DNA from: Dyadobacter luteus
GTDB taxonomy: Bacteria; Bacteroidota; Bacteroidia; Cytophagales; Spirosomataceae
Assembly: GCF_003383615.1 (NCBI RefSeq)
Contig: NZ_QNUL01000006.1
Coordinates: 1-64,000, forward strand
Direction of reading: 5' to 3'
DNA: 64,000 bases
Shown: positions 6,964 through 16,219 of the stretch, piece after piece
How positions within the stretch are numbered: the first letter of the stretch is position 1
Layout of the letters: every line of letters begins with the position of its first letter
Translations under genes and position numbers: made by a program
The notes under the pieces: generated by a model
Database searches by the model: none
The model's input: the letters and a program-made list of their open reading frames with translations, nothing else
What the model was told of the DNA's origin: nothing

Positions 6964-8631
6964 CTAAACCAGCTTCTTATACTTAATCCGCTTAGGTGTA
7001 GCATCACCACCAAGGCGCTTCTTGCGGTTTTCTTCGTATTCCGAGAAGTTACCTTCAAACCAGTATACTTGTGAGTCGCCTTCGAATGCCAGGATGTGCG
7101 TCGCTACGCGATCCAGGAACCAACGGTCGTGACTGATGATTACGGCGCAACCGGCGAAGTTTTCAAGACCTTCTTCCAGTGCACGCAGCGTGTTTACGTC
7201 CAAATCGTTGGTAGGCTCATCTAGCAGCAACAGGTTTCCACCTTCTTTCAGCGTCATGGCCAAATGCACACGGTTTCTTTCTCCACCCGAAAGTGTTCCT
7301 ACTTTCTTTTCCTGATCGCCACCACCAAAGTTGAAGCGACTTACATAAGCGCGCGCGTTGGATTGTTTGCCACCCAGCATGATCCATTCGTTTCCGTCAG
7401 CTACACTTTGGTATACGGTTTTATTAGGATCCAAATTGTCGTGTTCCTGATCCACATAGGCCCATTGTACCGTATCTCCCACATCGAAATGCCCACTGAT
7501 AGGTTTGATTTGCCCGGTAATCAATTTAAAAAGTGTGGTTTTACCCGCACCGTTTGGTCCGATAATACCAACAATACCGTTAGGTGGTAAGGCAAAATTG
7601 AGGTTTTCGTAGAGCAGCTTATCTCCAAAGCCCATCGATACGTTGTGCGCTTCGATTACCTTGTTACCAAGGCGTGGCCCTGCCGGGATAAACAGCTCCA
7701 ATTTTTCTTCTTTTTCTCTGCCTTCTTCACCCAGCAGTTTTTCATAAGCTCCCAAACGTGCCTTGGATTTCGCCTGACGACCTTTTGCGCCCATACGAAC
7801 CCATTCAAGCTCACGTTGTAAAGTTTTCTGACGTTTTGATTCTGTTTTTTCTTCTTTCTTCAAGCGCTCCTGCTTTTGTTCCAGCCATGAAGAATAGTTT
7901 CCTTTCCATGGAATACCTTCTCCACGGTCCAGTTCGAGAATCCATCCTGCCACGTTATCAAGGAAATAACGGTCGTGGGTAACGGCGATAACAGTTCCTT
8001 TATATTGTCTCAAATGCTCTTCCAGCCATAATACGGATTCTGCATCAAGGTGGTTGGTAGGTTCATCAAGAAGAAGTACATCAGGCTGGCGAAGGAGTAA
8101 ACGACACAATGCAACACGGCGCTTTTCTCCACCGGAAAGTGTCGCTATAGAGGTTTCGGAAGGAGGACATCTTAATGCATCCATGGCGATTTCCAGGCGG
8201 TTATCCAGATTCCATGCATCCATGGCATCCAGTTTTTCCTGCACTTCGCCTTGTCTTTCCAGTAATTTGTCGAAATCAGCGTCTTCCTCGCCGAAGGCTT
8301 CGTTAATTTGATCAAATTCTTTTAGTAGGTCTACTATCTCCTGTACACCTTCTTCTACAACCTCTCTGACAGTCTTGGATGGGTCCAGCTTTGGCTCCTG
8401 TTCAAGCATACCAACAGAGTAACCGGGAGAGAAAACTACCTCACCCTGAATGTCTTTATCTATTCCGGCAATGACACGCAGTAGGGTTGACTTACCTGAT
8501 CCGTTCAGACCTAAAACCCCAATTTTAGCACCATAAAAAAAGGATAAATAAATATTTTTAATGATATGACGGTTTGGGGGAATCACTTTGTTAACCCCCG
8601 ACATTGAGAAAATAATGGTTTCGTTACTCAT
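6964..8631 (-). CDS. ettA: Energy-dependent translational throttle protein EttA (ABC-F)
   Basis: A 555-residue soluble ABC-F ATPase, full length for EttA. It has two nucleotide-binding domains with Walker A GLNGSGKST (about residue 43) and GPNGAGKTT (about 355), signatures LSGGEKRRVAL and LSGGERNRVHLA, Walker B LLLDEPTNHLD and LLLDEPTNDLD, and an arm/linker region between them. EttA binds the ribosomal E site and gates entry into elongation according to ATP/ADP ratio. It is monocistronic, with divergent promoters shared with the DUF349 gene at 8701. Confidence 0.95.
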   Translation of the reverse strand: MSNETIIFSMSGVNKVIPPNRHIIKNIYLSFFYGAKIGVLGLNGSGKSTLLRVIAGIDKDIQGEVVFSPGYSVGMLEQEPKLDPSKTVREVVEEGVQEIVDLLKEFDQINEAFGEEDADFDKLLERQGEVQEKLDAMDAWNLDNRLEIAMDALRCPPSETSIATLSGGEKRRVALCRLLLRQPDVLLLDEPTNHLDAESVLWLEEHLRQYKGTVIAVTHDRYFLDNVAGWILELDRGEGIPWKGNYSSWLEQKQERLKKEEKTESKRQKTLQRELEWVRMGAKGRQAKSKARLGAYEKLLGEEGREKEEKLELFIPAGPRLGNKVIEAHNVSMGFGDKLLYENLNFALPPNGIVGIIGPNGAGKTTLFKLITGQIKPISGHFDVGDTVQWAYVDQEHDNLDPNKTVYQSVADGNEWIMLGGKQSNARAYVSRFNFGGGDQEKKVGTLSGGERNRVHLAMTLKEGGNLLLLDEPTNDLDVNTLRALEEGLENFAGCAVIISHDRWFLDRVATHILAFEGDSQVYWFEGNFSEYEENRKKRLGGDATPKRIKYKKLV

Positions 8632-8700
8632 TTTTTAGTTAATTTGTGCGTAACAAATATCGTTATATCCCTACACTTAGCAGATAAAAAAAATTAAAGA

Positions 8701-9981
8701 ATGGAAAATGCCACACTGAATGATGAATACGGCTACGTCAAAGACAGCAAAGTATTTTTAAAGGGGTATCTGGATTTCCCCGACCGGCAAATTGGAGAAG
8801 TAAAAAGGACAGAGCAGGAAGCCATTGATTATTTTAAAAATCGGTTTGTTATCGTTCTCAACAAGGTTGAGCAGCTGGAAGGCGAAATTGACGAAGCACT
8901 CAACAAAGGCTCCTATCTGACAAAGTTGATTCAACTACAAAGGAAACTCAAAGGCTTTGATGCCCTGGGTGATTTTGTTCCGTTGCTAACGCGCCTGGAA
9001 GAGAAAGAAGAGTATCTCCGGGAATTGATCGAGGTAAATCAACTTAAAAATCTCGAAATCAAACGTGCACTGATTGAAGATGTTACTGCTGCTGCAGCCA
9101 TCGAAGATTATGCCGCCGCTACCGATCAGATTCAGGAGATCAAGGCGAAGTGGATACGCACGGGGCCTGTTGAAAAAGAATACCAGGATGAAGTGGAGAC
9201 CAAATTCCAGGACATTCTCGATAACTTTTTCCAGAGACGCCGGGATTACTTTGATGAGCAAAACCGCATTAATCAGGAACGTATTGATGAATATGAGCGC
9301 CTGATTAAAATCACAAAGACACTGAGCTACTCGCGGGATCTGGATGATGCTTATTCAAAAGCAAGGGATGTCCGCAATGCATGGAACAACGTAGGTGAAG
9401 TTCCGCCGAAGCGCTTCTTCAAAGTGAACAAGGCCTACAGACACTTCCTGAAATTATTTTACGATAAATATAACCTGGCCAAAGGAATTGAACCTAAGGT
9501 ACGTGTTGACCCGCGTATTGTGGAACAACAAAAGTTGCTTGCCACTGCGGAACAACTGCTTCGCCAGCCTGATATCATAGGAGCATCAGTAGAAGCCAAA
9601 GCATTGCTTAGCCAATGGAAAGAAATTAAAATTCCTTTCAAACTGGCAGACAAAGAGCTTGCTGAGCGTTTCAGAATGGTGTGTGATAAAATTTTCGAAT
9701 TGAGCTACCTGGCACGTGTGATCAGCCGCAAGTATCCTGCTTTCGATCTGAAAAGTGAAGAAGAGCAGTTGCGTACGAAACACCGCGAACTGGAATGGTT
9801 GGCTAAACGTGAAAAGAGCGATCTTGAATTTGCCATTATAGAGTTTGACAGAACAGCCACCGGCGATCCTGATATTGATAAACAGGCAATGGGGCGTATC
9901 AATATTCAGAAACGTAAAGTGGCAATGAAAGAGAGAATTCTTTCAGAGTTTGAAAGAAAACTGAAATCAATCACGGGTTAA
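8701..9981 (+). CDS. DUF349 domain protein
   Basis: A 426-residue, highly charged helical protein with repeated DUF349 three-helix units. The pattern IKAKWIRTGPVEKEYQDEV followed by FFQRRRDYFDEQ is diagnostic, and further units follow (NAWNNVGEVPPKRFFKVNKA and QWKEIKIPFKLADKELAERF). There is no signal peptide or membrane span. The function is unknown. It is widespread in Bacteroidota as a single cytoplasmic gene. It starts 69 bp from the divergent ettA. A repeat-rich gap follows. Confidence 0.88.
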   Translation: MENATLNDEYGYVKDSKVFLKGYLDFPDRQIGEVKRTEQEAIDYFKNRFVIVLNKVEQLEGEIDEALNKGSYLTKLIQLQRKLKGFDALGDFVPLLTRLEEKEEYLRELIEVNQLKNLEIKRALIEDVTAAAAIEDYAAATDQIQEIKAKWIRTGPVEKEYQDEVETKFQDILDNFFQRRRDYFDEQNRINQERIDEYERLIKITKTLSYSRDLDDAYSKARDVRNAWNNVGEVPPKRFFKVNKAYRHFLKLFYDKYNLAKGIEPKVRVDPRIVEQQKLLATAEQLLRQPDIIGASVEAKALLSQWKEIKIPFKLADKELAERFRMVCDKIFELSYLARVISRKYPAFDLKSEEEQLRTKHRELEWLAKREKSDLEFAIIEFDRTATGDPDIDKQAMGRINIQKRKVAMKERILSEFERKLKSITG

Positions 9982-9984
9982 GTT

Positions 9985-10201
9985 TAGGTTAAACAGAGAA
10001 ATAGAAGGGGTACACGGAGATTTATTTTTTCATGTACCTTTTTTTTAACCTGGAGTTTAAGATTACACAGAGGTGCACAGAGAAAACAGGGGTACACGGA
10101 GTTTATTTATTTTGTCATTATAAATAGATAAAGAGAGGTACACAAAGTTTTATTGATTTCTCCGTGTACCTCTTTCTTCCTCCGTGGTTCTCTGTGTAAT
10201 C
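9985..10201. repeat. TTACACAGAGGTACACAGAG-type intergenic repeat
   Basis: This gap carries several variants of GGTACACGGAG/GGTACACAGAG in both orientations, bounded by TTACACAG (10063-10070) and its complement CTGTGTAA (10192-10199). Inner arms such as GAGGTACAC and GTGTACCTC can also pair. The same element with the same outer arms recurs at 37443-37570. It may serve as a terminator for the convergent DUF349 and lacI genes. Confidence 0.7.
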
Positions 10202-10205
10202 TTTT

Positions 10206-11234
10206 TTACTCAGATGCTTTCAACGAAGATTTCTGAATTACAAGATTTGACTGCAATACTCTGGTTTCATAATGGGCAGGAGGATTTTTACTCTCTATCA
10301 GATCAAGTAATAGCGAAGTAGCCTGTTGTCCCATTTCAAATGAAGGTTGCGTGATGGCACTGATCGGCGGATCCATGAGCGAAGCGAGACTCAGATCGCA
10401 AAAGCCGATCACGGCCACGTCGTCGGGCATCTTATAACCAAGTTGTCGCAGTGCCCAGTGAATTCCCATGGTAATCCGGTCGCTGGCTCCCAGAATAGCA
10501 TCCGGCCTGTTTCTCAACGCCATGAGCTGGTACGTTCGTTCTGTGCCGCCTTCTTGGGTAATAGGGCTATGCAATACCCATTCTTCCTGAAATTCCATTC
10601 CATGTTTTTGCAAAGCATCTCTGTACCCCTCCAGTCGGTTTCTGGTAATGGATACAGGTTGTGGTCCTGCAATATGCGCAATACGCCTGCAACCACGGGA
10701 GATCAGATGCTCAGTGGCTTCAAAAGCACCCTTATAATCGTCTACCCTCACCTTGTGCGTTTCCAGCCCATCAAGTACCCTGTCAAATAATACGACCGGA
10801 ATTCCCTGTTCCTGCAACTGCACAAAATGATCCATATTCTCCGACTGGCTTGCTATGGCAACAACGAGTCCATCTACGCGCCTCTGGGCAATATGCCGTG
10901 TTGCAGACATTTCCCTGTCCAGTAGCTCGTGACTTTGGTAGATCATGGTATGGTAACCCCGGCTGTATGCAATGTCCTCGACGCCCCCAATGGTAGAGGA
11001 GTAAAAACGGTTGGCTATATCAGGAACTATGACCCCGATCGTGTGGGTACGTTGCTTAAGTAAACTAAGTGCAATAGGATTTGGGGAATAATGAAGTGAT
11101 TCGGCCAGATCAATGACCTTCTTTTTTGTTTCCTCACTGATTTCACTGCTGTCCCGGAGTGCTCTGGAAACGGTGGATTTAGAGATGTCCAGCAGCCGGG
11201 CAATTTCCTTAATAGTAACAGATGTTTTTGTCAT
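10206..11234 (-). CDS. LacI-family transcriptional regulator
   Basis: A 342-residue LacI/GalR repressor. The N-terminal helix-turn-helix reads SVTIKEIARLLDISKSTVSR, followed by the hinge helix near LHYSPNPIALSL and a type I periplasmic-binding-protein effector domain (about 62-335) with HTIGVIVPDIANRFYS. It is divergent from the sigma factor and uronate genes at 11519-16879 and probably controls them in response to a uronate intermediate. That function comes from position only. Candidate operators lie 95-142 bp upstream of its start. Confidence 0.92.
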   Translation of the reverse strand: MTKTSVTIKEIARLLDISKSTVSRALRDSSEISEETKKKVIDLAESLHYSPNPIALSLLKQRTHTIGVIVPDIANRFYSSTIGGVEDIAYSRGYHTMIYQSHELLDREMSATRHIAQRRVDGLVVAIASQSENMDHFVQLQEQGIPVVLFDRVLDGLETHKVRVDDYKGAFEATEHLISRGCRRIAHIAGPQPVSITRNRLEGYRDALQKHGMEFQEEWVLHSPITQEGGTERTYQLMALRNRPDAILGASDRITMGIHWALRQLGYKMPDDVAVIGFCDLSLASLMDPPISAITQPSFEMGQQATSLLLDLIESKNPPAHYETRVLQSNLVIQKSSLKASE

Positions 11235-11328
11235 TTAACGGGTATTATCAGAATAATGCAATTTTGATATTTTTTCTGGCAAATTCACTAATCGGGCGTT
11301 GATGCGTAAAAATATGAAAATGCTAAAT

Positions 11329-11376
11329 GTTCCGGGAAAAAAGTGCAAAACGGGAACGGTTCCGGGAACGGTTGCG
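11329..11376. promoter_or_regulatory. Candidate LacI-type operators
   Basis: Between lacI and the sigma-factor gene, GGGAACGGTT occurs twice in tandem (11352-11361 and 11364-11373), forming the 11-bp palindrome GGAACGGTTCC (11353-11363). The related dyad TTCCGGGAA occurs at 11330-11338 and 11360-11368. Clustered dyads in a divergent regulatory region fit operators of the adjacent LacI protein. The 284-bp gap holds no gene. Confidence 0.5.
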
Positions 11377-11518
11377 TAAATATATTCATTTTTTCAAGAA
11401 TATATTTTGCATATCAACGAGTGAGTAGCTAAACTAGTTACGGTTTTAGACCAAAAGACAAACCGAACACCACAGCATTTCAAGGAATTTTTCAATTGTT
11501 AACCTATCATCATCCTGA

Positions 11519-12130
11519 ATGGAAACGAAGACTTTTACCAGCACATTGCCGTCTGCAAATTCCCAGAAAAATGTTTTGGAAAACTTGTTTGGAAGGGTAG
11601 TCGCGAATGGAGATTATTATGCATTTCGCGAATTGTTTACACACAATTACAGGGCATTGTGTAACTATGCGATGCGGGTAGTGGTAACCCGTGAAATTGC
11701 CGAGGAAGTGGTATCCGACGTGTTTGTGAAACTTTGGAAAAACCGTGAGCAAATTGAAGTGCATACTTCTTTTCAGGCCTATATATACAGGGCCGTGAGA
11801 AACCAGGCACTCGATTACCTGAAACTGCGGGTTCATCGTCAGTATGAGCGGGAATCTCTCGAATCCGTACAGTGGAATATGACCCATGCAGATCATCATT
11901 CCCCTGCTGAGGAAATGTCATTCAATGAATTCTATGATCATATAGAAGGCTGTATCAATGATCTGCCTCGCCAGTGCCAGATTATTTTCCGCCTGAGCCG
12001 GGAAGAAGGTCTGCGTTACAGAGACATTGCAGAGCGCCTTGCAATTTCTGTTAAAACCGTAGAAACCCAAATGAGCCGTGCCCTGAAAGTACTTCGCGAA
12101 AGAGTGCCTGAGCACAGGTTGGTAGCGTAA
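11519..12130 (+). CDS. ECF RNA polymerase sigma-70 factor
   Basis: A 203-residue extracytoplasmic-function sigma factor. Region 2 (about residues 45-85) includes YAMRVVVTREIAEEVVSDVF and LWKNREQI. Region 4 (about 145-195) includes RYRDIAERLAISVKTVETQM. It is the Bacteroidota type usually paired with a FecR anti-sigma and SusC/SusD transporters, but neither is nearby. It reads toward uxuA, 157 bp away, and is divergent from the LacI regulator. A role in uronate or pectin-sugar response is inferred from location. Confidence 0.92.
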   Translation: METKTFTSTLPSANSQKNVLENLFGRVVANGDYYAFRELFTHNYRALCNYAMRVVVTREIAEEVVSDVFVKLWKNREQIEVHTSFQAYIYRAVRNQALDYLKLRVHRQYERESLESVQWNMTHADHHSPAEEMSFNEFYDHIEGCINDLPRQCQIIFRLSREEGLRYRDIAERLAISVKTVETQMSRALKVLRERVPEHRLVA

Positions 12131-12283
12131 GGACTTCGGCTATCAGCTTTCGGCAGTCGATTTGTTGCCAGTTTCCTTTTTCTGGTGTAACTTTTAATTT
12201 TATTATTCTTAAATGCTTGATGCTAAAGCTGACGGTGTCCTGCGAGAGCTGACAGCCGATAGTCGAGAGCTGACAGCCGCAAA
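12131..12283. repeat. Inverted array of cggctatcagct / agctgacagccg units
   Basis: The gap between the sigma factor and uxuA starts with CTTCGGCTATCAGCTTTCGG and ends with two copies of GAGAGCTGACAGCCG. The two ends are inverted relative to each other and could pair around the AT-rich middle. The same unit type appears at 3912-3940 and 13525-13560. Confidence 0.6.
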
Positions 12284-12286
12284 AAT

Positions 12287-13477
12287 ATGCCTCTAGAACA
12301 AACATGGCGATGGTTTGGGCCGAATGACCCGGTTTCGCTGTCAGATATACGTCAGGCGGGAGCCACAGGAATTGTTACCGCCCTGCATCATATTCCCAAC
12401 GGACAAGTTTGGGAAGTTTCCGAAATTCTCAAAAGAAAGGAAGAAATAGAAAATGCCGGTCTCACCTGGTCGGTGGTAGAAAGTGTACCGGTGCATGAGG
12501 CGATCAAAACCCGCACAGGTGACTTTGAAACCTATATTGCCAACTATCAGCAATCCCTGATCAATTTGGGTAAATGCGGTATAGATACGGTATGCTACAA
12601 CTTTATGCCCGTTCTGGACTGGACACGTACGGATCTCAATGCGCCGATGAAAGACGGATCAACCGGGTTACGGTTTGATGCAACGCAGTTTGCTGCTTTT
12701 GATCTATATCTGCTGAAAAGAGAAGCTGCGCAGGAAGCGTATAGCGATGATGAGAAAGCGAAGGCTAAAAGCTGGCTTGATAATGCTTCTGAAGATGCAG
12801 TGAACCTGCTGGTTCGTAATATCATTGCCGGCTTGCCGGGTTCCGAAGAGAGCTTTACCATCGAAGAATTCAGAAAGGTGCTGGACACTTATAAAAATGT
12901 TGGTGATCTGGAGCTGCGTACGCATTTGTATCAGTTTATACAGGCTATTGCTCCGGTTGCTGAGCAGTCGGGAATCCGGCTTGCCATACATCCGGATGAT
13001 CCTCCGTATCCGATTCTGGGTCTGCCACGTGTGGTAAGTACTGAAAGTGATGCTTTACGCTTATTGGAAGCATATAATCACGAGGCGAATGGTATATGTT
13101 TCTGTACCGGGTCTTATGGTGTTCGTGCCGATAATGACCTTGCAGGTATGGTTTCCCGGCTTGGATCTCGTATTCACTTTATACATCTCCGGGCTACCAG
13201 CCGTGAGGCAGATGGCAGCTTTTATGAGGCCGATCACCTGGATGGAGACGTGGATATGTACAGTGTTATGAAAGCATTGATCGAAGAGCAGAGAAAGCGT
13301 AAAGGAAGTGGTCGCACGGATTTACGTATGCCTTTCCGTCCTGACCACGGACACCGTATGCTGGACGATCTTTCAGCTACCAAAAGGACAAACCCTGGCT
13401 ATACTGCCATAGGCCGTTTGCGTGGATTGGCCGAATTACGTGGTCTTGAAATGGGAATAGAAAGAAGTATGGAATAA
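12287..13477 (+). CDS. uxuA: D-mannonate dehydratase
   Basis: At 396 residues this is typical for UxuA, which converts D-mannonate to 2-keto-3-deoxygluconate using a divalent metal. Recognised segments are [18 protein letters not shown] at the start, [39 protein letters not shown] (metal-ligand region) and [15 protein letters not shown] near the end. It is the first enzyme gene of the uronate set and precedes uxaC by 91 bp. The gap carries a repeat rather than a terminator, so co-transcription is possible. Confidence 0.95.
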   Translation: MPLEQTWRWFGPNDPVSLSDIRQAGATGIVTALHHIPNGQVWEVSEILKRKEEIENAGLTWSVVESVPVHEAIKTRTGDFETYIANYQQSLINLGKCGIDTVCYNFMPVLDWTRTDLNAPMKDGSTGLRFDATQFAAFDLYLLKREAAQEAYSDDEKAKAKSWLDNASEDAVNLLVRNIIAGLPGSEESFTIEEFRKVLDTYKNVGDLELRTHLYQFIQAIAPVAEQSGIRLAIHPDDPPYPILGLPRVVSTESDALRLLEAYNHEANGICFCTGSYGVRADNDLAGMVSRLGSRIHFIHLRATSREADGSFYEADHLDGDVDMYSVMKALIEEQRKRKGSGRTDLRMPFRPDHGHRMLDDLSATKRTNPGYTAIGRLRGLAELRGLEMGIERSME

Positions 13478-13524
13478 AAAATAGCCGCTGATAGGCTCGT
13501 AGAATAGTATTAACTCAGATACCA

Positions 13525-13560
13525 AGGCTAACAGCTAACAGCTAATGGCCAATAGCTAAA
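13525..13560. repeat. GGCTAACAGCTAACAGCTAA intergenic array
   Basis: A short tandem array of (a)cagctaa units, GGCTAACAGCTAACAGCTAA followed by TGGCCAATAGCT, sits just before the uxaC start. It is a variant of the arrays at 3912 and 12131. Confidence 0.5.
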
Positions 13561-13568
13561 ACAAACAA

Positions 13569-14990
13569 ATGGCAACTTCAACTGCACAAAAAACATTTAT
13601 TGATGAAAATTTCCTGCTGAAAACAGAAACAGCACAGGTTTTGTATCATGAGTATTCTAAAAACATGCCCATTATAGATTACCACTGCCACCTTCCGCCG
13701 GATCAGATTGCTGAAAACAGGCAGTTTGAAAACCTGACGCAGGCATGGCTTTACGGGGATCATTATAAATGGCGTGCAATGCGTTCGAATGGTATCAACG
13801 AAAAATACTGTACCGGAGATGCCAGCGATTGGGAGAAATTTGAACAATGGGCTGCTACTGTTCCGTATACAATGCGTAATCCGCTTTATCATTGGACGCA
13901 TCTGGAACTGTTGCGCTATTTCGATATTGATATACTTTTAAATAAAGATACAGCACGTGAAATTTATGACGAGTGCTCCGCGAAGCTGAAACGTCCTGAT
14001 TTCAATGTAAGAGGTCTGCTGACGAAGATGAATGTCAAGACTGTATGTACTACAGACGATCCGATTGACTCACTTGCTTTTCACAAGGAGATCAGCGAAA
14101 GCGGTTTTGACATTAAGGTATTGCCTACTTTCCGTCCGGATAAGGCCATGCTTTTGATTGATTCACCAGCTGATTTTCAGCAATATTTATCCAAACTGGC
14201 TGATATAGCAGGTACAAGTGCCATAGCTTCTTATGAAGATTTGTTGGCCGCACTACAGCTGCGTCACGACTTCTTCGCTGCAATGGGGGGCAAACTTTCT
14301 GATCATGGTTTGGAGCATATTTATTCTTCTTTTGACGAAAACGCGGCGAAGCAGGCATTTGCAGCTGCGATCAAAGGAGAACAGCCTACGGCAGAGCAAA
14401 GTCTGGCGTTTAAGTCGGTGTTACTGTATGATCTTGCCAAAATGGATCATGCCAAATCGTGGACACAACAGTTTCACCTTGGCGCTTTGAGAAATAACAA
14501 TGCCCGTATGCTGCGGGAATTGGGGCCGGATACAGGATGGGATTCTATCGGTGATTACAGCCAGGGGCAGGCATTGTCGAAGTTCCTGAATAAACTGGAT
14601 ACAACAGATCAGCTTGCCAAAACGATTCTTTATAACCTGAATCCGGCTGATAACGAAGTGCTTGCTACCATGATCGGTAATTATAATGACGGCACGGTTG
14701 CAGGTAAAATGCAGTTCGGGTCGGGCTGGTGGTTCCTGGATCAGAAAGATGGTATGGAGAAACAAATGAATGCTTTGTCGAATATGGGCTTGCTGAGCCG
14801 TTTTGTCGGAATGCTTACAGACTCACGCAGCTTCCTGTCTTACCCGCGCCACGAATATTTCCGCAGAATACTTTGTAACCTGATCGGGAACGATGTTGAA
14901 AACGGAGAGCTTCCCAATGATATTCCATGGTTGGGTCAGATGGTATCTGATATTTCTTACAACAATGCGAAGAATTATTTCGGATTTTAG
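13569..14990 (+). CDS. uxaC: Glucuronate isomerase
   Basis: A 473-residue uronate isomerase of the amidohydrolase superfamily, which interconverts D-glucuronate/D-fructuronate and D-galacturonate/D-tagaturonate. The N-terminal metal motif appears as DYHCHLPP. Further hallmarks are NPLYHWTHLELLRYFDI, VCTTDDPIDSLAFH, LPTFRPDK and, near the end, MLTDSRSFLSYPRHEYFRR. The length is normal. It lies between uxuA and kdgK, and a hairpin with a T-run follows. Confidence 0.95.
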   Translation: MATSTAQKTFIDENFLLKTETAQVLYHEYSKNMPIIDYHCHLPPDQIAENRQFENLTQAWLYGDHYKWRAMRSNGINEKYCTGDASDWEKFEQWAATVPYTMRNPLYHWTHLELLRYFDIDILLNKDTAREIYDECSAKLKRPDFNVRGLLTKMNVKTVCTTDDPIDSLAFHKEISESGFDIKVLPTFRPDKAMLLIDSPADFQQYLSKLADIAGTSAIASYEDLLAALQLRHDFFAAMGGKLSDHGLEHIYSSFDENAAKQAFAAAIKGEQPTAEQSLAFKSVLLYDLAKMDHAKSWTQQFHLGALRNNNARMLRELGPDTGWDSIGDYSQGQALSKFLNKLDTTDQLAKTILYNLNPADNEVLATMIGNYNDGTVAGKMQFGSGWWFLDQKDGMEKQMNALSNMGLLSRFVGMLTDSRSFLSYPRHEYFRRILCNLIGNDVENGELPNDIPWLGQMVSDISYNNAKNYFGF

Positions 14991-15030
14991 AGGTAGGAAT
15001 CAGGTATTCCTCACTTATGCCGAAAAACGA

Positions 15031-15065
15031 AATAGCCCAAAACTTTATGTTAAGGGCTATTTTAT
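15031..15065 (+). terminator. Rho-independent terminator after uxaC
   Basis: AATAGCCC (15031-15038) pairs with GGGCTATT (15054-15061), followed by a T-rich run. It suggests partial termination between uxaC and kdgK. Confidence 0.7.
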
Positions 15066-15157
15066 TATTTATTAGTTTATTTTTGAACAGATATTCCAAT
15101 TATTCAATGATTTGTTGAACGGTTTGCTAGCCGAACAGCAGTCAACAGCTTTTTAAT

Positions 15158-16153
15158 ATGGCTCAGATAATTTCTTTTGGGGAAGTACTCATGCGACTTT
15201 CTACGCCTGGTTTCTCCCGTTTTGAACAAGCCCGTCAGTTGAACGTAACCTATGCCGGAGGCGAAGCCAATGTATCGGCAGCGTTGGCTTATTGGGGACA
15301 CGATACAGCTCACGTAACACGTTTTCCTGATTCACCCATCGGGCGTGCTGCTTCTCAATACCTGGCTACACACGGTGTGGATACCTCGCACATTGTATAT
15401 GGTGGTCCTCGCATGGCAGTTTATTTTCTTGAAACCGGTGCTGCATTACGTGGGAGTCAGATCGTGTACGACCGTGCCAATTCTTCTTTGGCTACTATTG
15501 AGCCTGAGGAAATTAACTGGGATGAAATTCTGAAAGATGCCAAATGGTTTCATTGGGCCGGAATCACGCCTGCGCTGTCGCAAGGTGCGGCAGATACTTT
15601 ATTGAACGGAATAAAAACGGCACGTAAATTTGGACTGACGGTTTCAGGTGATATTTTCTACCGTGCCAATCTTTGGAAGTATGGTAAAAAACCTTCGGAT
15701 ATTTTACCTGAACTGACAGCCGGAACGGACATCGTAATTGCCAATAAGGAGAATATTCTTGAAATTTTCGGGATAGAAGGAAACGATTTTGTGGAAGCGA
15801 GTGTCAATTTACAGAAGGCATATCCGCAGGTAAGCAAGGTGGTCGATACCAAACGTACCTCTATCAGTGCTTCTCATAATCTGTTACGGGCTTTGCTTTG
15901 GAACGGAAAAGAGTTGTTGGAAACGGCTGATATTGAGATAAATCCGATTGTTGACCGTGTGGGTGGAGGCGATGCCTTTATTGCAGGCCTTATACACGGG
16001 TTGATTTCCTTCAAAGACGATCAGAAAGCGCTGGAGTTCGGTGTTGCAGCTTCCGCTTTGAAACATACCATTGAAGGAGATGCATTGATCTCAACAGAAG
16101 CAGAAGTGGAGGCGATTCGCCAGGGAGAAACTTCCGGAAGAATCAAGAGATAA
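15158..16153 (+). CDS. kdgK: 2-dehydro-3-deoxygluconate kinase (PfkB family)
   Basis: A 331-residue ribokinase-family sugar kinase. The N-terminus reads IISFGEVLMRLSTPGFSRFE and the C-terminal catalytic signature is DRVGGGDAFIAGLIHG, with Asp as catalytic base. The substrate, 2-keto-3-deoxygluconate, is assigned because the gene sits between the UxuA/UxaC enzymes and a KDPG aldolase, 67 bp ahead of the latter. The product would be KDPG. Confidence 0.9.
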   Translation: MAQIISFGEVLMRLSTPGFSRFEQARQLNVTYAGGEANVSAALAYWGHDTAHVTRFPDSPIGRAASQYLATHGVDTSHIVYGGPRMAVYFLETGAALRGSQIVYDRANSSLATIEPEEINWDEILKDAKWFHWAGITPALSQGAADTLLNGIKTARKFGLTVSGDIFYRANLWKYGKKPSDILPELTAGTDIVIANKENILEIFGIEGNDFVEASVNLQKAYPQVSKVVDTKRTSISASHNLLRALLWNGKELLETADIEINPIVDRVGGGDAFIAGLIHGLISFKDDQKALEFGVAASALKHTIEGDALISTEAEVEAIRQGETSGRIKR

Positions 16154-16219
16154 AATATTAAAATCAGAGTTTCAAAAGAGCGGATCGCTTAAGGCGAAAG
16201 GTTCACAGCTAAACATAAG

